Positions 22,644 through 34,364 of a DNA stretch of 64,000 nucleotides are shown here, piece after piece. The stretch is from the NCBI RefSeq assembly GCF_013368755.1, contig NC_049565.1:3100001-3164000 (forward strand), read 5' to 3'. The translations under genes were made by a program, and so were the position numbers. How positions within the stretch are numbered: position 1 is the first letter of the stretch; the number at the start of each line of letters is the position of its first letter. The notes beneath the pieces were generated by a model. The model did no database searches. It saw only the letters and a list, made by a program, of their open reading frames with translations, and was not told where the DNA came from. Source of the stretch: Talaromyces rugulosus. Its lineage: Eukaryota; Ascomycota; Eurotiomycetes; Eurotiales; Trichocomaceae.

Positions 22644-23988
22644 TTATAAACATCGGACTGCCGCCCCCACACTTCCGGTATCAAAAAGCTCAACCAGACC
22701 AGCGCCGAGAGCATGCTCCAGAATCCACTGAAAATCCATCCCAAAGAATTGCTTCCATTTCTTCGTCCGCCCCGGAAGCACCCCGCTAAACTCGCCCCGA
22801 GTTCGTTTCGCCAGCGAGAAACTTCGATTCGTCTCGACCGCGCCGTCCCAGCGATCTCGCAGGAGGGGCAGGGGAGCTTCGTGGTATTTGGACTGTTTGA
22901 GAAGCGTCAACAGATGCGAGCGGCCAGCGTTCAACAGGCGAAGATATGGTCCGGTGTTGGGAAGCGAGAGGAAAAAAGTGGGTGCCCCGCGTGGTTGGCT
23001 GGCCTTTTTCGTCTCATCTGCGCCCTGGCCGCCTCCTAACACTGCTGGCGGCAACCCGGGGAGCGAGGCTACACTCAGCGAGCCCTTGGAAAGCGATGAT
23101 GCAGTTACGAGAAAGCCTGCGCGGACCAGGGCCATAGACTCGTCTGGCGAGAATGCCATTGCCGGTATCGCAGATGTATTGGCCAATTGGTCGAGGACAT
23201 GTGTAAAGCGGTCTACCGTCAGTTAGGAAGATACCTTATATTTCCATATACTTCGCATACTACATACCCTTTAAACCCTGTTCAATATCCCCGCTATCCC
23301 GCACAAGCGCATTCAAATCATCTGCCAAAATAAGGCAATCGCCCAAGCCCGCAGCATCGTTGCCTCGTCCCGGCACAATCAGACGCCTCAGCTGTCCCGA
23401 GCGCAACAACGACATAATCTCACGCTCCACCTGCGTCGGCGCATCCAAAACCGTATGGATATGCGCGACAGAGACCAAAGGTGGCAGCGACCGGCGCAGA
23501 TTCAAAACCTCGGCGATCCGTGTACTGTTCATGCCTGTGCGCGCTGCGGGAAGCTCATCGAACATGGATTTGGTGATATGGCGCATTGCCTGCAACACGC
23601 CCTCGACATTGTTGGTTTCCCGCCAGGGTCCTTTATCGGACAGCGGCTCGGTCAAATCGTCGTTCAGGAATTCTTTATCGAGGCTGCTGCTCGTGGCCTG
23701 GCCATCTCTGCGTGCGGATAGTTTGGTGCGTGCATGGCTTGCGAATGGTGAGGCGCGGGTGCTGCTGCTTTTGTTCTTTTTGATTCCAGAGACGGTGGCA
23801 GACGTGACGCGGAGGGGCATGGATGTGAGTATATTGCTGTTCGCGCCAGTGGTAGTAGTATACACATGCACAGGTAGAATACTGCAGAGATGCGAGAGTT
23901 CGGCAGTAGGCTGATAATCGAGAGCCGCCTTAGTCAGCGCTTCATGCATATCATCGCGCCCCGCGATTGGCGGCCCACACGCTGCCAA
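22644..23988 (-). CDS. STK19-like winged-helix protein
   Basis: Exons 23268-23988 and 22644-23212 give 429 residues; donor GTATGT and acceptor GGTAG. The segments MNSTRIAEVLNLRRSLPPLV, HIHTVLDAPTQVEREIMSLL and LRRLIVPGRGNDAAGLGDCL are the hallmark of the fungal family annotated as serine/threonine-protein kinase 19. Despite the name, no kinase motifs (VAIK, HRD, DFG) are visible. Human STK19 is now described as a winged-helix DNA-binding factor in transcription-coupled repair, so nuclear DNA or chromatin binding is the best inference. The first 120 residues are basic and disordered. The ATG at 23988 was chosen as the first in frame; a later ATG (about 23950) is possible. Confidence 0.75.
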
Positions 23989-24696
23989 TCACAGGGCTGA
24001 TTGATTCTCTTTCGATTTTTTAACTTTGTATTCGCCATGTTTCAATGTTTGATGTCAGTCGAAAGACTGGTCTAGATCTGACACGCCAATTCAGGATTCC
24101 GCAACAGTCGGCGATATCCTGTCGAGTCTGGGTCTGTATGTGCAGACTGTGACGTAGGGATCGGCTCTACATGATGCGCGTTCAGGTGTTTCTCGTGATA
24201 CATCTCAGTACACTGCAACTACCAGGCTGATATTTTGAGAGATATAAATGCAGAAACACAACTACTACTGTCTATGTTACATAGCCATAATATGTATATA
24301 TGTCTTCACCAATAAATACCGTAAATAAACGACAAGTGGGTCTCCCGCAGTGGACCGCCAAAAAGTCTCGCAGTCATCACCGTAGGTTATTCTCGTCTTA
24401 GTCTTCTTCCTTTTCGCTCATGACGTCGCAATTACTGCGCTGCCCGCTCCACTTTTTTCTCTCTGCTGCGTGCAAGTTGCAACAGGAAAAAAGAATCATG
24501 AGCAGGCGTATATCGACCCTGCCTGTGTCTTATTTTTAATGGTGTCGCTGTATAAGCTGGTTGCTATCGCTCGTCAACGCCCTGTGCCATTGCTCTGTTG
24601 TCGCGATCGTCGCCGTTGTCAGGAACGGCCAGTTCCCGGGAGACAAAAAGCCTCGAAAACAAAAGTATACAGGTCTAAGAGACAGATCTGCACATC
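23989..24696. promoter_or_regulatory. Divergent STK19-like / trehalose subunit promoter
   Basis: This 708-base gap between divergent genes holds no recognisable gene. I looked for stress-response elements (AGGGG/CCCCT), common at yeast trehalose genes, and did not see any clear one. The stretch just before the trehalose ATG is purine-rich. Confidence 0.4.
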
Positions 24697-27600
24697 ATGA
24701 CTATCTTTGTCGCTTCTTTGTATGAAAAAAAAAAGGCTGAATAGTGCTTGTTTGGATGGCTAGTGGCTAATGATGACTCTCAATGGCAGATTCCTACCTT
24801 ACACGGTCAACTTTCGTGTCGACAGGTCCCCCGAAAAGTCGCCCTACCTCAGTCCCAGGCCGGCATCTCTACGAGGATCACCACCGCGCAATGCGTCCAA
24901 CACGGCCACCGCGAGCCTGTTCCACAAGGCTGAGAATGGTTCGGCTAAGAAAGGCCTGACTCCCGGCGCGACGACAGAACACGAACGCATCTTTGTCGCC
25001 GACGCCAAAAACAAGACACAGAATAATAACCACAACAACAACAACAACAACCACCACCAGAAACATGAAAATAATCACATCTACCCGTTTTCCAATTCCA
25101 ATACGGATGAACCCCTAAATACCTTGTCGCAAAGTGAAGGTCATCCTCCTCTTTGGGGAGCGACCAAGACCTTGAACCAGCCCCGGCCGAGGACGTATGT
25201 CCCTCTACCCTCGCCCTCAATTCTAAACCACCAGGAGCCCTTTAAGTTAGACACTGAGAAACCAGTTTCCGGGATCGATGCATTAAAGTTAGAAGAACGA
25301 CAACAAAAGACTCGTCTCACATCCCGTGGCTCTTTTTCATTCTCCGATGCCGACTGGGGTATCGAATACACCGAGCAAGGGAACAATGGCCTCCGGAACG
25401 CCATACGCTCGGCGAGCCTAACTACCCTGACTGACGATACGGTCTGGGTTGGCACTCTCGGCATGCCCACGGATGCACTAAATCAACATGTCAAGGCAGA
25501 GATTGCCGAGAGACTCGAGGACCAGTTCCAGTCTCTGCCTGTGTTTGTAAATGACGGCGACTTTGATGGTCACTATACCCACTTTTGCAAAACAATCCTA
25601 TGGCCGGTGTTCCACTATCAGATCCCTGACAATCCCAAGAGCAAGGCTTACGAAGACCATTCGTGGATTTATTACGTCAAGCTCAACGAGGCGTTTGCCC
25701 AATGTATTGCTAAAAATTGGAAGCGCGGCGATACTATCTGGATTCACGATTACCATCTGCTTTTGGTGCCCGCCATGCTCCGCAAACTACTGCCGGACGC
25801 CCAGATTGGCTTCTTCCTGCACGTTGCATTTCCCTCGTCGGAAGTGTTTCGGTGTCTAGCACCGCGGAAGGAACTCCTCGAGGGCGTATTGGGCGCAGAT
25901 CTCATCGGGTTCCAGATTGAAGAATACTGTAGACACTTTTTACAAACGTGCAGTCGCATTCTATGTGTAGAGGCTCGTAACAATGGAGTCCAGCTAGAAG
26001 ACCGTTTCGTGAACGTGGACAAGTTTCCAATTGGAATCGACCCCAAGTCCTGGGATTACAGGCGCCAAAGCCCTGATGTTGACCACTTTATCAACATAAT
26101 TTCAGAACGGTATCAGGGCAAGCGGCTGATTGTCTCCCGGGACAAGCTCGATTCGATCCGAGGCGTCAGACAGAAGCTTCTGAGTTACGAGCTCTTTCTC
26201 AATACGTATCCCGAGTTCCGTGACAAAGTACGTTGTTTTTTTCCTCAAATTAGTACACTACTTACAATAGACATAGGTTGTCCTCATCCAAGTTGCCTCG
26301 TCTGCAAACGAGCAGATGGAGCTCGAAACTACCATCTCGGACATTGCAATGCGGATAAATTCCACTCACTCGACACTAGCACATCAGCCACTAGTATTCC
26401 TTAAGCAAGATCTCAGTTTTGCGCAGTACCTGGCTCTCATCACCGTCGCTGACGCGCTGATGGTGACCAGTCTCCGTGAAGGCATGAATCTGACGAGCCA
26501 TGAATTCGTGTATTGTCAGGACGGCAAATACGGGCCCAAGGCTCACGGGTCATTGATTCTCAGCGAGTTTACTGGCAGTGCGTCGATATTTGACGGACAT
26601 GCACTGTTGGTCAACCCGTGGGACTACCGCCAATGCGCAGAGGCAATCCACACGGCGCTGACATTAAGCGAGTCGGAGCGAGAAGCCATTTGGCGCAAGC
26701 TGTACGACGCAGTGCTGCGGAATTCGACGACTAACTGGGTCAAGTCGTTCCGCGATGCGCTGTCAAAAGTGTGGAACGAGCACTCGTCGCGGGAAACAAT
26801 TGCTGTGCCCAGACTGTCGGTACCTCGCTTGGAAGAGGCTTACAAGAAGAGCAACAGACGGCTACTTTTCCTCGACTACGAGGGCACGCTGGCATCATGG
26901 GGCTCGCCCTCCAGTATCATCCTGACCACGCCACAACGGGCACTGATCACACTAGCCGACCTTCTCGAGGACCCCAAAAACATTGTTTACGTGATGAGCT
27001 CGAGAAGGCCCGAGGAAATGGAGCGGCTCTTCCGCCAGGTCTCTGGAATTGGCCTAATTGCTGAAAACGGCTGCTTCGTGCGAGAGCCGTCCAAGGATAG
27101 CTGGATCAAACTCAGCCAGGGCAAGGACACGCAGGAGTGGAAGGCCGGCACCAAGGGAATCCTTAACTATTTCCGCGAGCGAACCGAGGGCAGCTGGATC
27201 GAGGAGCTCCACTGCTCTCTTGTTTTCCATTATGGTGGTGCAGAGGACAAAGTTGCCGCGGCGCGCCAGGCCTCTGAATGCGCAGATCACATCAACGACG
27301 CCTGTGCTAATCAGCGTGTGCACGTTATCCCCGTGGAAGGGGCGTTGATTATCCAGTCGTTTGATACCAACAAGGCCAACGCGGCCGAGCTCGTCTGGCG
27401 GTATTGCATTGAGTACGGCAAGCGAAACGGGGTTGATGGAACGCCAGACTTTTTGTTTGTCGTCGGGGACGACCGTGAAGACGAGGTGGTGTTTCACTGG
27501 GCTAATAAGTTGCACGACGCCAAAGCGGTGGAGGAGGCCATGACGGTGACGCTGGGCTCGCGCAGCACCGAGGCGAAAGCCACGCTGACGCAGGGCGTGA

Positions 27601-27699
27601 CTGGTGAGTTTTTGCTCTTGGGCATGTCTGACATGTCAATGCTAATTCGATTGTGTAGGGGCCTTATCTTGTCTTCAACGGCTGGCTGCATCAAACTGA
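24697..27699 (+). CDS. Trehalose synthase complex regulatory subunit (Tps3/Tsl1-like)
   Basis: Non-catalytic large subunit that stabilises and regulates the trehalose-6-phosphate synthase/phosphatase complex in the cytosol. Exons 24697-24719, 24790-26227, 26277-27603 and 27659-27699 give 942 residues. The 23-base first exon gives MTIFVAS and splices to LFLPYTVNF, restoring the family N-terminus; starting at 24770 would be wrong. A disordered Asn/His-rich part (to about residue 130) leads into a GT20 synthase-like domain with WVGTLGMPTDAL, WIHDYHLLLVPAMLR, and REGMNL in place of the catalytic DGMNL. The C-terminal phosphatase-like domain has LDYEGTL where active phosphatases have LDYDGT, so catalysis is probably lost. 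The last exon adds ALSCLQRLAASN. Confidence 0.92.
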
Positions 27700-28071
27700 C
27701 AAATCACATCTCCAATCGTAGCATATAACTATTTATAAATCTCATATCCGGGCATGTTGGGGTTTTTCGGGCATTTTTTTGTTGTTGTGTACAAAACATG
27801 ATATACGAAGATTGGAATAGGCGCATTAATTAACGGTTTTTATTCTTCTGATCACTGTCATTGCTATTCTTTTAATTGAAATTGGTAATTGATCCCACGT
27901 ATGTAAATATATAAAAGATGACCTGTTGCGGGGCCCCACACGATCGAGATGCCGAGGTCCAGATCTCGGCTCGTATTACTACTAGTAATGCGCTGCGATT
28001 CTCGGTATAGTTTCTACAACAACACTGGTATCCTAACACCAGTTTGACCCAGAAGAAAGGTAGACGGAAAC
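27700..28071. other. Short spacer and thioesterase-like promoter
   Basis: AT-rich 3' flank of the trehalose gene followed by a short promoter. No gene or clear element is seen. Confidence 0.4.
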
Positions 28072-29140
28072 ATGACGCCACCGCACACCCAAGCATACGA
28101 AGATGCGCTGACCATCACGCCCGAGTCATCGCATACGTATTCAGCGAACCTCAGTCTAGCCTGGGCGATTGGCGCAGGTATTCATTCCTCTCGCCCAAAA
28201 AGCCAAATATATAAAGCTCTAGACTGACTGAATAGTCCCCCATGGCGGCTACACCATGGCTGTGCTGTACCGCACCGCCATTGCACATTTTAAACACACG
28301 CATCCAACCCGCCACAACGCAGACCCAATGCCCATTGCCATGCAAATGTCATTTCTCCGACGCAGCGCCGTCGGCCCGGCGCTGCTGATCATCGAAGATG
28401 CGAAGCTGGGCGCGAGGACGTCGACAATACACGTGACGCTTGCGCAGACAGATCCGCGCGACAACAAACAAACAGCACGCGTGGTGGGATACATCACGGT
28501 TTCTGATACAGTCTCAGATGTTGGCCCCACGAGCATATCAGACTGGACTCTCTATCCACCTCCGCCGAGTGATCAACCACCAGAGGTGCGTCTGACAGCG
28601 GACGGGTCATCGTTTGAACTCGTGCCAGACAGCAGCAGCAACAGTGTGTGGAAAGTTGTCGGATCGACGTTTTCCGACTTTCGACGCGCGGGGAACCACT
28701 CCGTAGTGTTTGGGCCAGCGAGTGACAAGCAGCGCGTCGGGATCGTGGATCAATGGGCTCGACTGCGGACGACGGGGCCTCAGGGGGGACCGGGACGCTG
28801 GACGAACGAGACGACGATGGTGTTGATGGATTTGTTCCCCATGGCATTGGGCGAGATCGATCAGCAGGCAGGAGCATCCAACGACAAGGCGACGCCACCG
28901 TTTTGGTTTCCGACGGTGACGCTGAATGTCGATTTCAAGAAACGGCTGCCGGCCGAGGGCGTCGACTGGCTGTACTGCCGGGTCAACATGAAGGCAGTGC
29001 GCAACGGGCGGACAGATATCGAGGTGATTATGAAGGACGAAACGGGCGATATTGTGGCGCTGGGGTCGCAGGTCGGACTGGTGGTCAGTGCAGCGCGCAA
29101 CACGAGCGGACGCGAGTATGGGAAGAAAGCGAGGATATAA
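28072..29140 (+). CDS. Thioesterase-like (double hotdog, TesB/4HBT_3-type) protein
   Basis: Exons 28072-28177 and 28236-29140 give 336 residues. The splice joins AWAIGA to VPHGGYTMAVLYRTA, recreating the conserved PHGGY turn of the thioesterase-like superfamily; the exon 1 ATG (MTPPHTQAYEDAL) is therefore required. The second hotdog has FWFPTVTLNVDFKKRLPAEG and VDWLYCRVNMKAVRNGR followed by IVALGSQVGLVVSA, typical C-terminal strands. Family members hydrolyse acyl-CoA thioesters or act as related acyl-handling proteins. No peroxisomal targeting tripeptide is visible (the protein ends KKARI). Substrate unknown. Confidence 0.82.
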
Positions 29141-30019
29141 AGTATAAACACTGAAACAGCAATAGAGTATAGATAGTGGAGGTGTCCTGATTGGCTGCGA
29201 GAAGTCGGATGGTGGCGTTTGCGCTAAGCCTACTACAGCCAGGCGACCAGTGGAACATTCCACCATCGGCGCCTATATTTTCAGGCCATTCGTATTTATT
29301 ACTGCTTTTTACATGCCTTGCATGCCTTGCTCCAGCTTCATTTAACTTCTTATTGATAATACTAGTCCTACTCATACGCAGCAGATGATCACGGAGATAA
29401 CCATGCAGCCCGCATCAATAGCCGTCAGACATAGATTATTAGTCGCGCGCTAGTGCACAGGGCTAGTCTGCAAGTAGTCTAGCTGGAAAATCTAGTATAG
29501 AAGTGATGATTAGGAGATGTGACTGTGTGAGACAGTCCCCGGACTCCCGGGAGCAGCTTGCCGTTGCGTGTCTGTGCAAGTATACAGGCAGGCACAGGTA
29601 CAGTGCGGGTACAAGATGCAGTAAATACAGTATGCATACGGTATATACGGAGTACATACAGAACGAAGTAGACCGAGTATACACATAATCACGGAAACGG
29701 GCATCCAAGGCAGGAGCGCGCCTGCCTCACTAGGAAAACAGAGCTAGTTACGGTGGCTGGCATGCCGCCCCTTCCGGCCTAGCGCTCGCTGTCCGGCCAG
29801 AGTTATGCAGCCAAAAGCAGGAAAAACCTCGCCTCTCGCTTTATTATTGTTATTATTTACCCTCGGGCTTTTTCTCTTCCTCCTTCCCTCTCTCTCTCTC
29901 GCCTCCCACGCTTGTCTCTGTCCATCCTCAGCATTTTCCCTCACACATTGCATCGCTTCCATTGTGTATCTCTCTCTCTTCAATTGATATCTCAATTGAT
30001 ACTCGACTAGCTCGCCAAC
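29141..30019. promoter_or_regulatory. Spacer and promoter of the GPI-type secreted protein gene
   Basis: No gene is seen. The last 150 bases are strongly pyrimidine-rich (about 29860-29980, with a (CT)n run at 29890-29902), as common in leaders of highly expressed fungal genes. The rest shows no consistent frame. Confidence 0.45.
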
Positions 30020-30755
30020 ATGCGTTCCTCTGCCGTGTTGATCGTTTCTGCCTTGGTCGCTAGAGCCGCTGCCTCGAACTACACCTTCCCAGCTGGCTTC
30101 AACCTGGGCGAGGTCACCCCCGCGCAAAAGAGTGAGTTTTTCTTCTTCTTGCTAACTGCTTTAATTCCCTTTTTTTAACCCATTGTGTGCAGGATCCTGG
30201 TGCTTGGCCGAGACAAACACCTGCCCCCAGATCTGCGGAGGCGCTGCTTCGCCCAATGACTGCGATCCGGTAAGTCTTCCGTGCCGTCTTCGGATCTCGC
30301 ATCGATGAAACATGGAAAACACCATACTGACGAGAAGACAGGACACCCTGAACTTTGACTGCACTTGCGTCAATGGCACCGTCCCAGACGTCGAGCCCTA
30401 CACCAACACCATTCCCTTCTTCGTCTGTCAGGCCAATTACGACCAATGCATCCAAAACAACCCTAACGATCTGGACGCCCAAAAGGCATGCAAGGATAAC
30501 GCCAACTGCGGCTCCATAACTGCCAGTGTCAGCCATGCTTCGACCACCACCTCGAGCGCGCCGTCTAGCTCCTCGACTTTGTCTACCGCCCATGCCCAGG
30601 CCACCACCGCTACCTCCGCCTCTGCCTCTGCCTCTGCGGCCACCGGCACTTCATCGCCAACCACGGGCGCCGCCGTGGCTGTCCAGATCACTCAGGGCCA
30701 GTCGGCCGGTTTCCTAACCGCTGCAGCGATGGCTGTCTTGGGCTTGATGATGTAG
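30020..30755 (+). CDS. Small secreted cysteine-rich, probable GPI-anchored protein
   Basis: Exons 30020-30131, 30193-30269 and 30342-30755 give 200 residues. A signal peptide occupies residues 1-19 (MRSSAVLIVSALVARAAAS). The mature part has about ten cysteines in SWCLAETNTCPQICGG, DCDP, FDCTCVNG, FFVCQANYDQCIQ, CKDNANCG, an arrangement seen in fungal DUF7707-type cell-surface proteins. A Ser/Thr/Ala-rich stalk (residues about 120-175) suits O-glycosylation, and the hydrophobic end (FLTAAAMAVLGLMM) fits a GPI-attachment signal. It therefore likely sits in the plasma membrane or wall. It is CFEM-like in style, but the cysteine spacing does not clearly match CFEM. Molecular role unknown. Confidence 0.85.
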
Positions 30756-31236
30756 ATCGGACGTGTTCATTTGTATCTTGACCCGACACTATACTATTGT
30801 CCTCGAGAGGACCCAGTTAATCCCCTGCGGTTGCAGGCATTTGTCGCATTCTTTGCAGCATGGTGTTTTGCGTATGATGTGTTTATTTTCTTATTTGCTT
30901 ATTGGCATGATGATATCCCTGGTGAACGAATTCGATGCCTTCCCCTCCTTTGTACAAAGTACCTGAGTACCTAGCCTAGTAGCGTAATGGCCTAATTAAT
31001 GTTGACTGCCAGAATTTTTTTTATTAAATTCTAGAATTGTAGAATTAATCGTAAATTGTTCCCACCGGGGTATGGCGAGTCCACCTTCCCGCGCGCTGAT
31101 TGGCCAGCGCGCAAAACACACACTGAAATTTCTCCCACACTTTATCGATAGTTAATTAGTCCGGGCAGCGAGCGTCAACCACCACGACCTCCCTCACCAC
31201 CTGCCATCTTTTCTGTGTGTCGCCAGCCTCGTCATC
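30756..31236. other. Spacer and eIF3m promoter
   Basis: 3' flank of the secreted protein gene and promoter of eIF3m. It is AT-rich at 31010-31060 and C/T-rich just before the ATG. No gene is seen. Confidence 0.45.
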
Positions 31237-32684
31237 ATGCCGGCTCCCACAAACACTCTTCTCATCGAAGGGTCTTTTACCGAGCTGAGCGAGGAGCTCG
31301 CCCAGTACCTCGACGTCCTCCGCAAGGATGAGGGGTCCAGCGTCCACGCCGACGTCGTGCCTCTTCTCACACCCCTGCGTCAGCAAGAACAGAATGGCGA
31401 GGAGCCAAACCTCCAGCAGCGAGACGAGGTCTTGAAGAAGATCGTTGCTGCCGCGAATTTCCTCAGCAACGCTCCTGAAAAGGGTATGTTTGATTCGTGA
31501 CAAAGGGTCGAAATGTCAAAAAAATGCCAAAGAATTCTCTAACACTTATCATAGAGGTCACCGCTGCCTATAACCTTCTCGTTCACCTGGTCCAGCAGTC
31601 GTCAAACCCCGATATTTTCCTGTCGCGCATCTGTTCCTACCTTTCCAAACCCATTCAATCCTCCCCACAATTCGGTGCCACTCTGGCCCTCTCGATCTTG
31701 ACCACCGTCTTCAACACTCTCACTCCTTCAGACTCGAGCCGGTACCATGTCTTCCTCGCCATCGTTGGCGTTATTCGTCAAGCAGGCGCCACTAGCTCGT
31801 ACGACGCTCTCAAGGCCCAACTCAGCACGCAGTTGCCCGAATGGATCGAGGCCTGGGAATTGGACGAGGAGGACGCGCAAAAACTGCATCTCGCCGTTGC
31901 CGAGGCCGCCGAGGCCGCAGGTGACCGCGAGACTGCCCATTCGCATGTCGTTGCGGCTCTGCAGACAATCGATGCGAGCGAGTCATCGAGCCAGGAAGCC
32001 CGCGAACTCGCCATCCGCGCCCTCACGTCGGCCCTGACACACCCGGCCATCTTTGACTTTACGCCTCTGACGGCCTCGGATGCGATCCAGGCGCTTCGCT
32101 CGAGCGACACCTCACTGTTTGAGCTGCTGGAGATCTTTTCCGCGGACACACTCGACACGTACGACGATTTCGTCTCGTCGACCCCGCTGAGTTCGATTTC
32201 TGGTGGCGTGCTGGCCGACGACGGCGATGCCCTAAAGACCAAAATGCGTCTGTTGACACTGGCTTCTATCGCCTCGTCGGCGTCTTCACGATCGCTGCCG
32301 TACTCGACGATAGCCTCTGCGCTCGGCGTCGATAGCGCCGATGTCGAGAAATGGGTCATCGACACCATCCGCGCCGGCCTGATCGAGGGCAAACTGTCTC
32401 AACTGCGCTCCGAGTTCCTCGTACACCGCGCCACATACCGCGTCTTTGGCGAGAAGCAGTGGGCCGAGGTGCAGGGCCGCCTGTTTGTCTGGCGCCGCAG
32501 CCTCGAGGGCGTGCTCAGCGTCATCCGCACCGAGCGCGAGCGGTACACGCGTGAGTTGCAGCAGCAGCAGCAGGCCGCGCAGGCTGCAGAGGATGGTACT
32601 GCTAAGGGAGATAAAAAGTCGGTTGGAGATCGGAGACGGCAACAACAACCGCGCGAGATAGATCTTGTGGCGGCAGATAATTAA
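31237..32684 (+). CDS. Eukaryotic translation initiation factor 3 subunit M (eIF3m)
   Basis: PCI-domain subunit of the eIF3 complex, which coordinates 43S pre-initiation complex assembly on the 40S ribosome. Exons 31237-31483 and 31555-32684 give 458 residues; donor GTATGT and acceptor CATAG. The N-terminus (MPAPTNTLLIEGSFTELSEE) and helical repeats (VTAAYNLLVHLVQQSS, SSRYHVFLAIVGVIRQ) match fungal eIF3m. The PCI winged helix is at about residues 300-385, with MRLLTLASIASSAS, PYSTIASALGVDSADVEKWV and GLIEGKLSQLRSEFLVHRAT. The tail is Gln-rich and charged. It converges with the UMP/CMP kinase gene, with about 250 bases between stops. Confidence 0.96.
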
Positions 32685-32937
32685 AAAAAGGGAAAGAAAA
32701 AAACATTCTCATTTTTCATGTCTTACTTTTAAGAAACAGGGTTTCTATCCATGTACGCAACGATGAAATCTCTGTTATGCTTATGACCTAGTTAGCTTTC
32801 TTTTGTCATGTCATAAAGGCCGGGGTTTTTGTTTATATTCAATGTTCACTAAGAATAATCATCGTTGATAGTAAAAGTGTGGATAATATCTAAACTGAAA
32901 AGTATATATTGTATGTCTATGTTACTTGGACTGTACT

Positions 32938-33952
32938 TTATACAGGCGAGATACCCTTCTCCTGCAGTTTTTCCTTGATGAGCTCATAGACCTCGTCAAT
33001 CGAGCCCGTGGCCGACACGCTGATCACCTTGCCCTGCTTCTCAAACTCATCGACGACAGGCATACTCGTCTGCAAGAAAGTTGTGAACCGTTTTTTGATC
33101 GAGGCCGCATTGTCGTCCTCGCGCCCACTCGTCTCGCCGCGTTTCAGCAGTCGCGCCTGCAGGACTTCCTCGGGGCACTCGAGGAACAGCACCAGTTTTG
33201 AGACACACACCGACGCTTCAAAGAAATGCGCCTGATCGAGCTGTCGCGGGAACCCATCAATCAGGAACCGCGGCGGATTTGTTGATTTGGAAGTTCCTTG
33301 CTCGAGGATCTCGGCCATGGCGTTGGATAGCAGCGTGACGGTGACTTCCATGGGCACGATCTTGCCCTCACGGATGTACTCCCGAATCATCTCGCCGTAT
33401 TGACTGCCCTCGCGGGTTTGTTCGGCGCGCAACAGGTCGCCCGCGGACAGGTGGTTGAAGCCATAGTCGCGCACGAGGTTGGCGGATTGCGTGCCCTTGC
33501 CGGCGCCGGGCCCGCCGAGGAAGAAGACGACGGTGACGTCGTCGGAGGAGAAGCGGGGGGTAGACATTCTTTTTATAAATTTTCCTTCTTGTCGTCTTAT
33601 TGTCGTGGCGGTGCTTTTCGTTGTGGTGGGTTGACTAACGCGGGGCTGGCTTGCCAGAAGAGCGAGATTTCACCAGCAGAATATACGAGCCCGTGCCAAT
33701 TGCCACAATGGCTACAAACGGAGCGAATTTGAGCGGCGATGGAGACGAAGAGGAGGATGTGTTCTTATCGGACGGCGAGGACGAGGAAGAGGAAGAAGAG
33801 TAGTGGCGGTGACGAGAAACACAGCGAGCGTGGTGGTGGTGGTGGGGCACTGATGATCCTCGTTGCACGGTTGAGCTCGGTGAGCTCACGTTTCGACTAA
33901 GCAATGGCCTAAATAATTTAGGGGGGAAGAGGCCAACGGTGAGGCGGGGCAT
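32938..33952 (-). CDS. ura6: UMP/CMP (uridylate) kinase with N-terminal membrane extension
   Basis: Nucleoside monophosphate kinase phosphorylating UMP and CMP with ATP, in pyrimidine nucleotide synthesis. The core (from the ATG at 33567) has the P-loop GGPGAGKGTQ, the NMP-binding HLSAGDLLR, FLIDGFPRQLDQ and the lid motif RGETSGREDDN. Upstream in the same strand lies an open exon (33640-33952) coding for a basic Ser-rich presequence and a hydrophobic helix (FAPFVAIVAIGTGSYILLV). A 55-base intron (33585-33639, donor GTTAGT, acceptor GAAG; an AAG three bases earlier also fits phase) joins it in frame, giving 319 residues. Fungal homologues carry a similar extension. A shorter cytosolic form from 33567 is possible, so the 5' end is less sure than the core. 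Confidence 0.88.
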
Positions 33953-34364
33953 TCCTGTAGATTTTGTTCTTGGTTTTTAATGATATCCCAGAGTCAGAGA
34001 CAAAGTCTGAGTCTGACTGACTGTTGAAAAGAAAAGGGGTGTGCTCCGTGCTTAGCGTCTCCACTATCATGTTCAAAGTATGCAGTATAGACTGTGTAGT
34101 TGCATTTTATTTTATTTTTTGTATATAAAATTGATTTTATATTTAATCTTTAATTTTATATACTAGTGTGATAGCAACTCAATCCTAGCAGATACTCAAA
34201 GTTGTATGTAGGAGTCAGAACTATGCTATACTCCCGAGGATGGCAGTTTTAAACTGAACAATATCATCATCAAGATGAAAAGCTTGATAATAGCTTTATA
34301 GGAGCATGCGAGAAGATTGGTCGCACGGTAAATCCCGCCATTGAATTCACAGTCCATCTACGAG
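33953..34364. other. Spacer, AT-rich, no gene seen
   Basis: Upstream side of the kinase gene and 3' side of the GH2 gene. The region 34090-34170 is very AT-rich. Nothing coding is recognised. Confidence 0.45.

Noticed and set aside
22888..23226. Plus-strand frame opposite the STK19-like gene
   Set aside because: Antisense shadow; the minus-strand frame carries the recognised conserved motifs.
24770..24789. ATG at 24770 as start of the trehalose subunit
   Set aside because: It lies inside an intron; the 23-base upstream exon gives the conserved family N-terminus.
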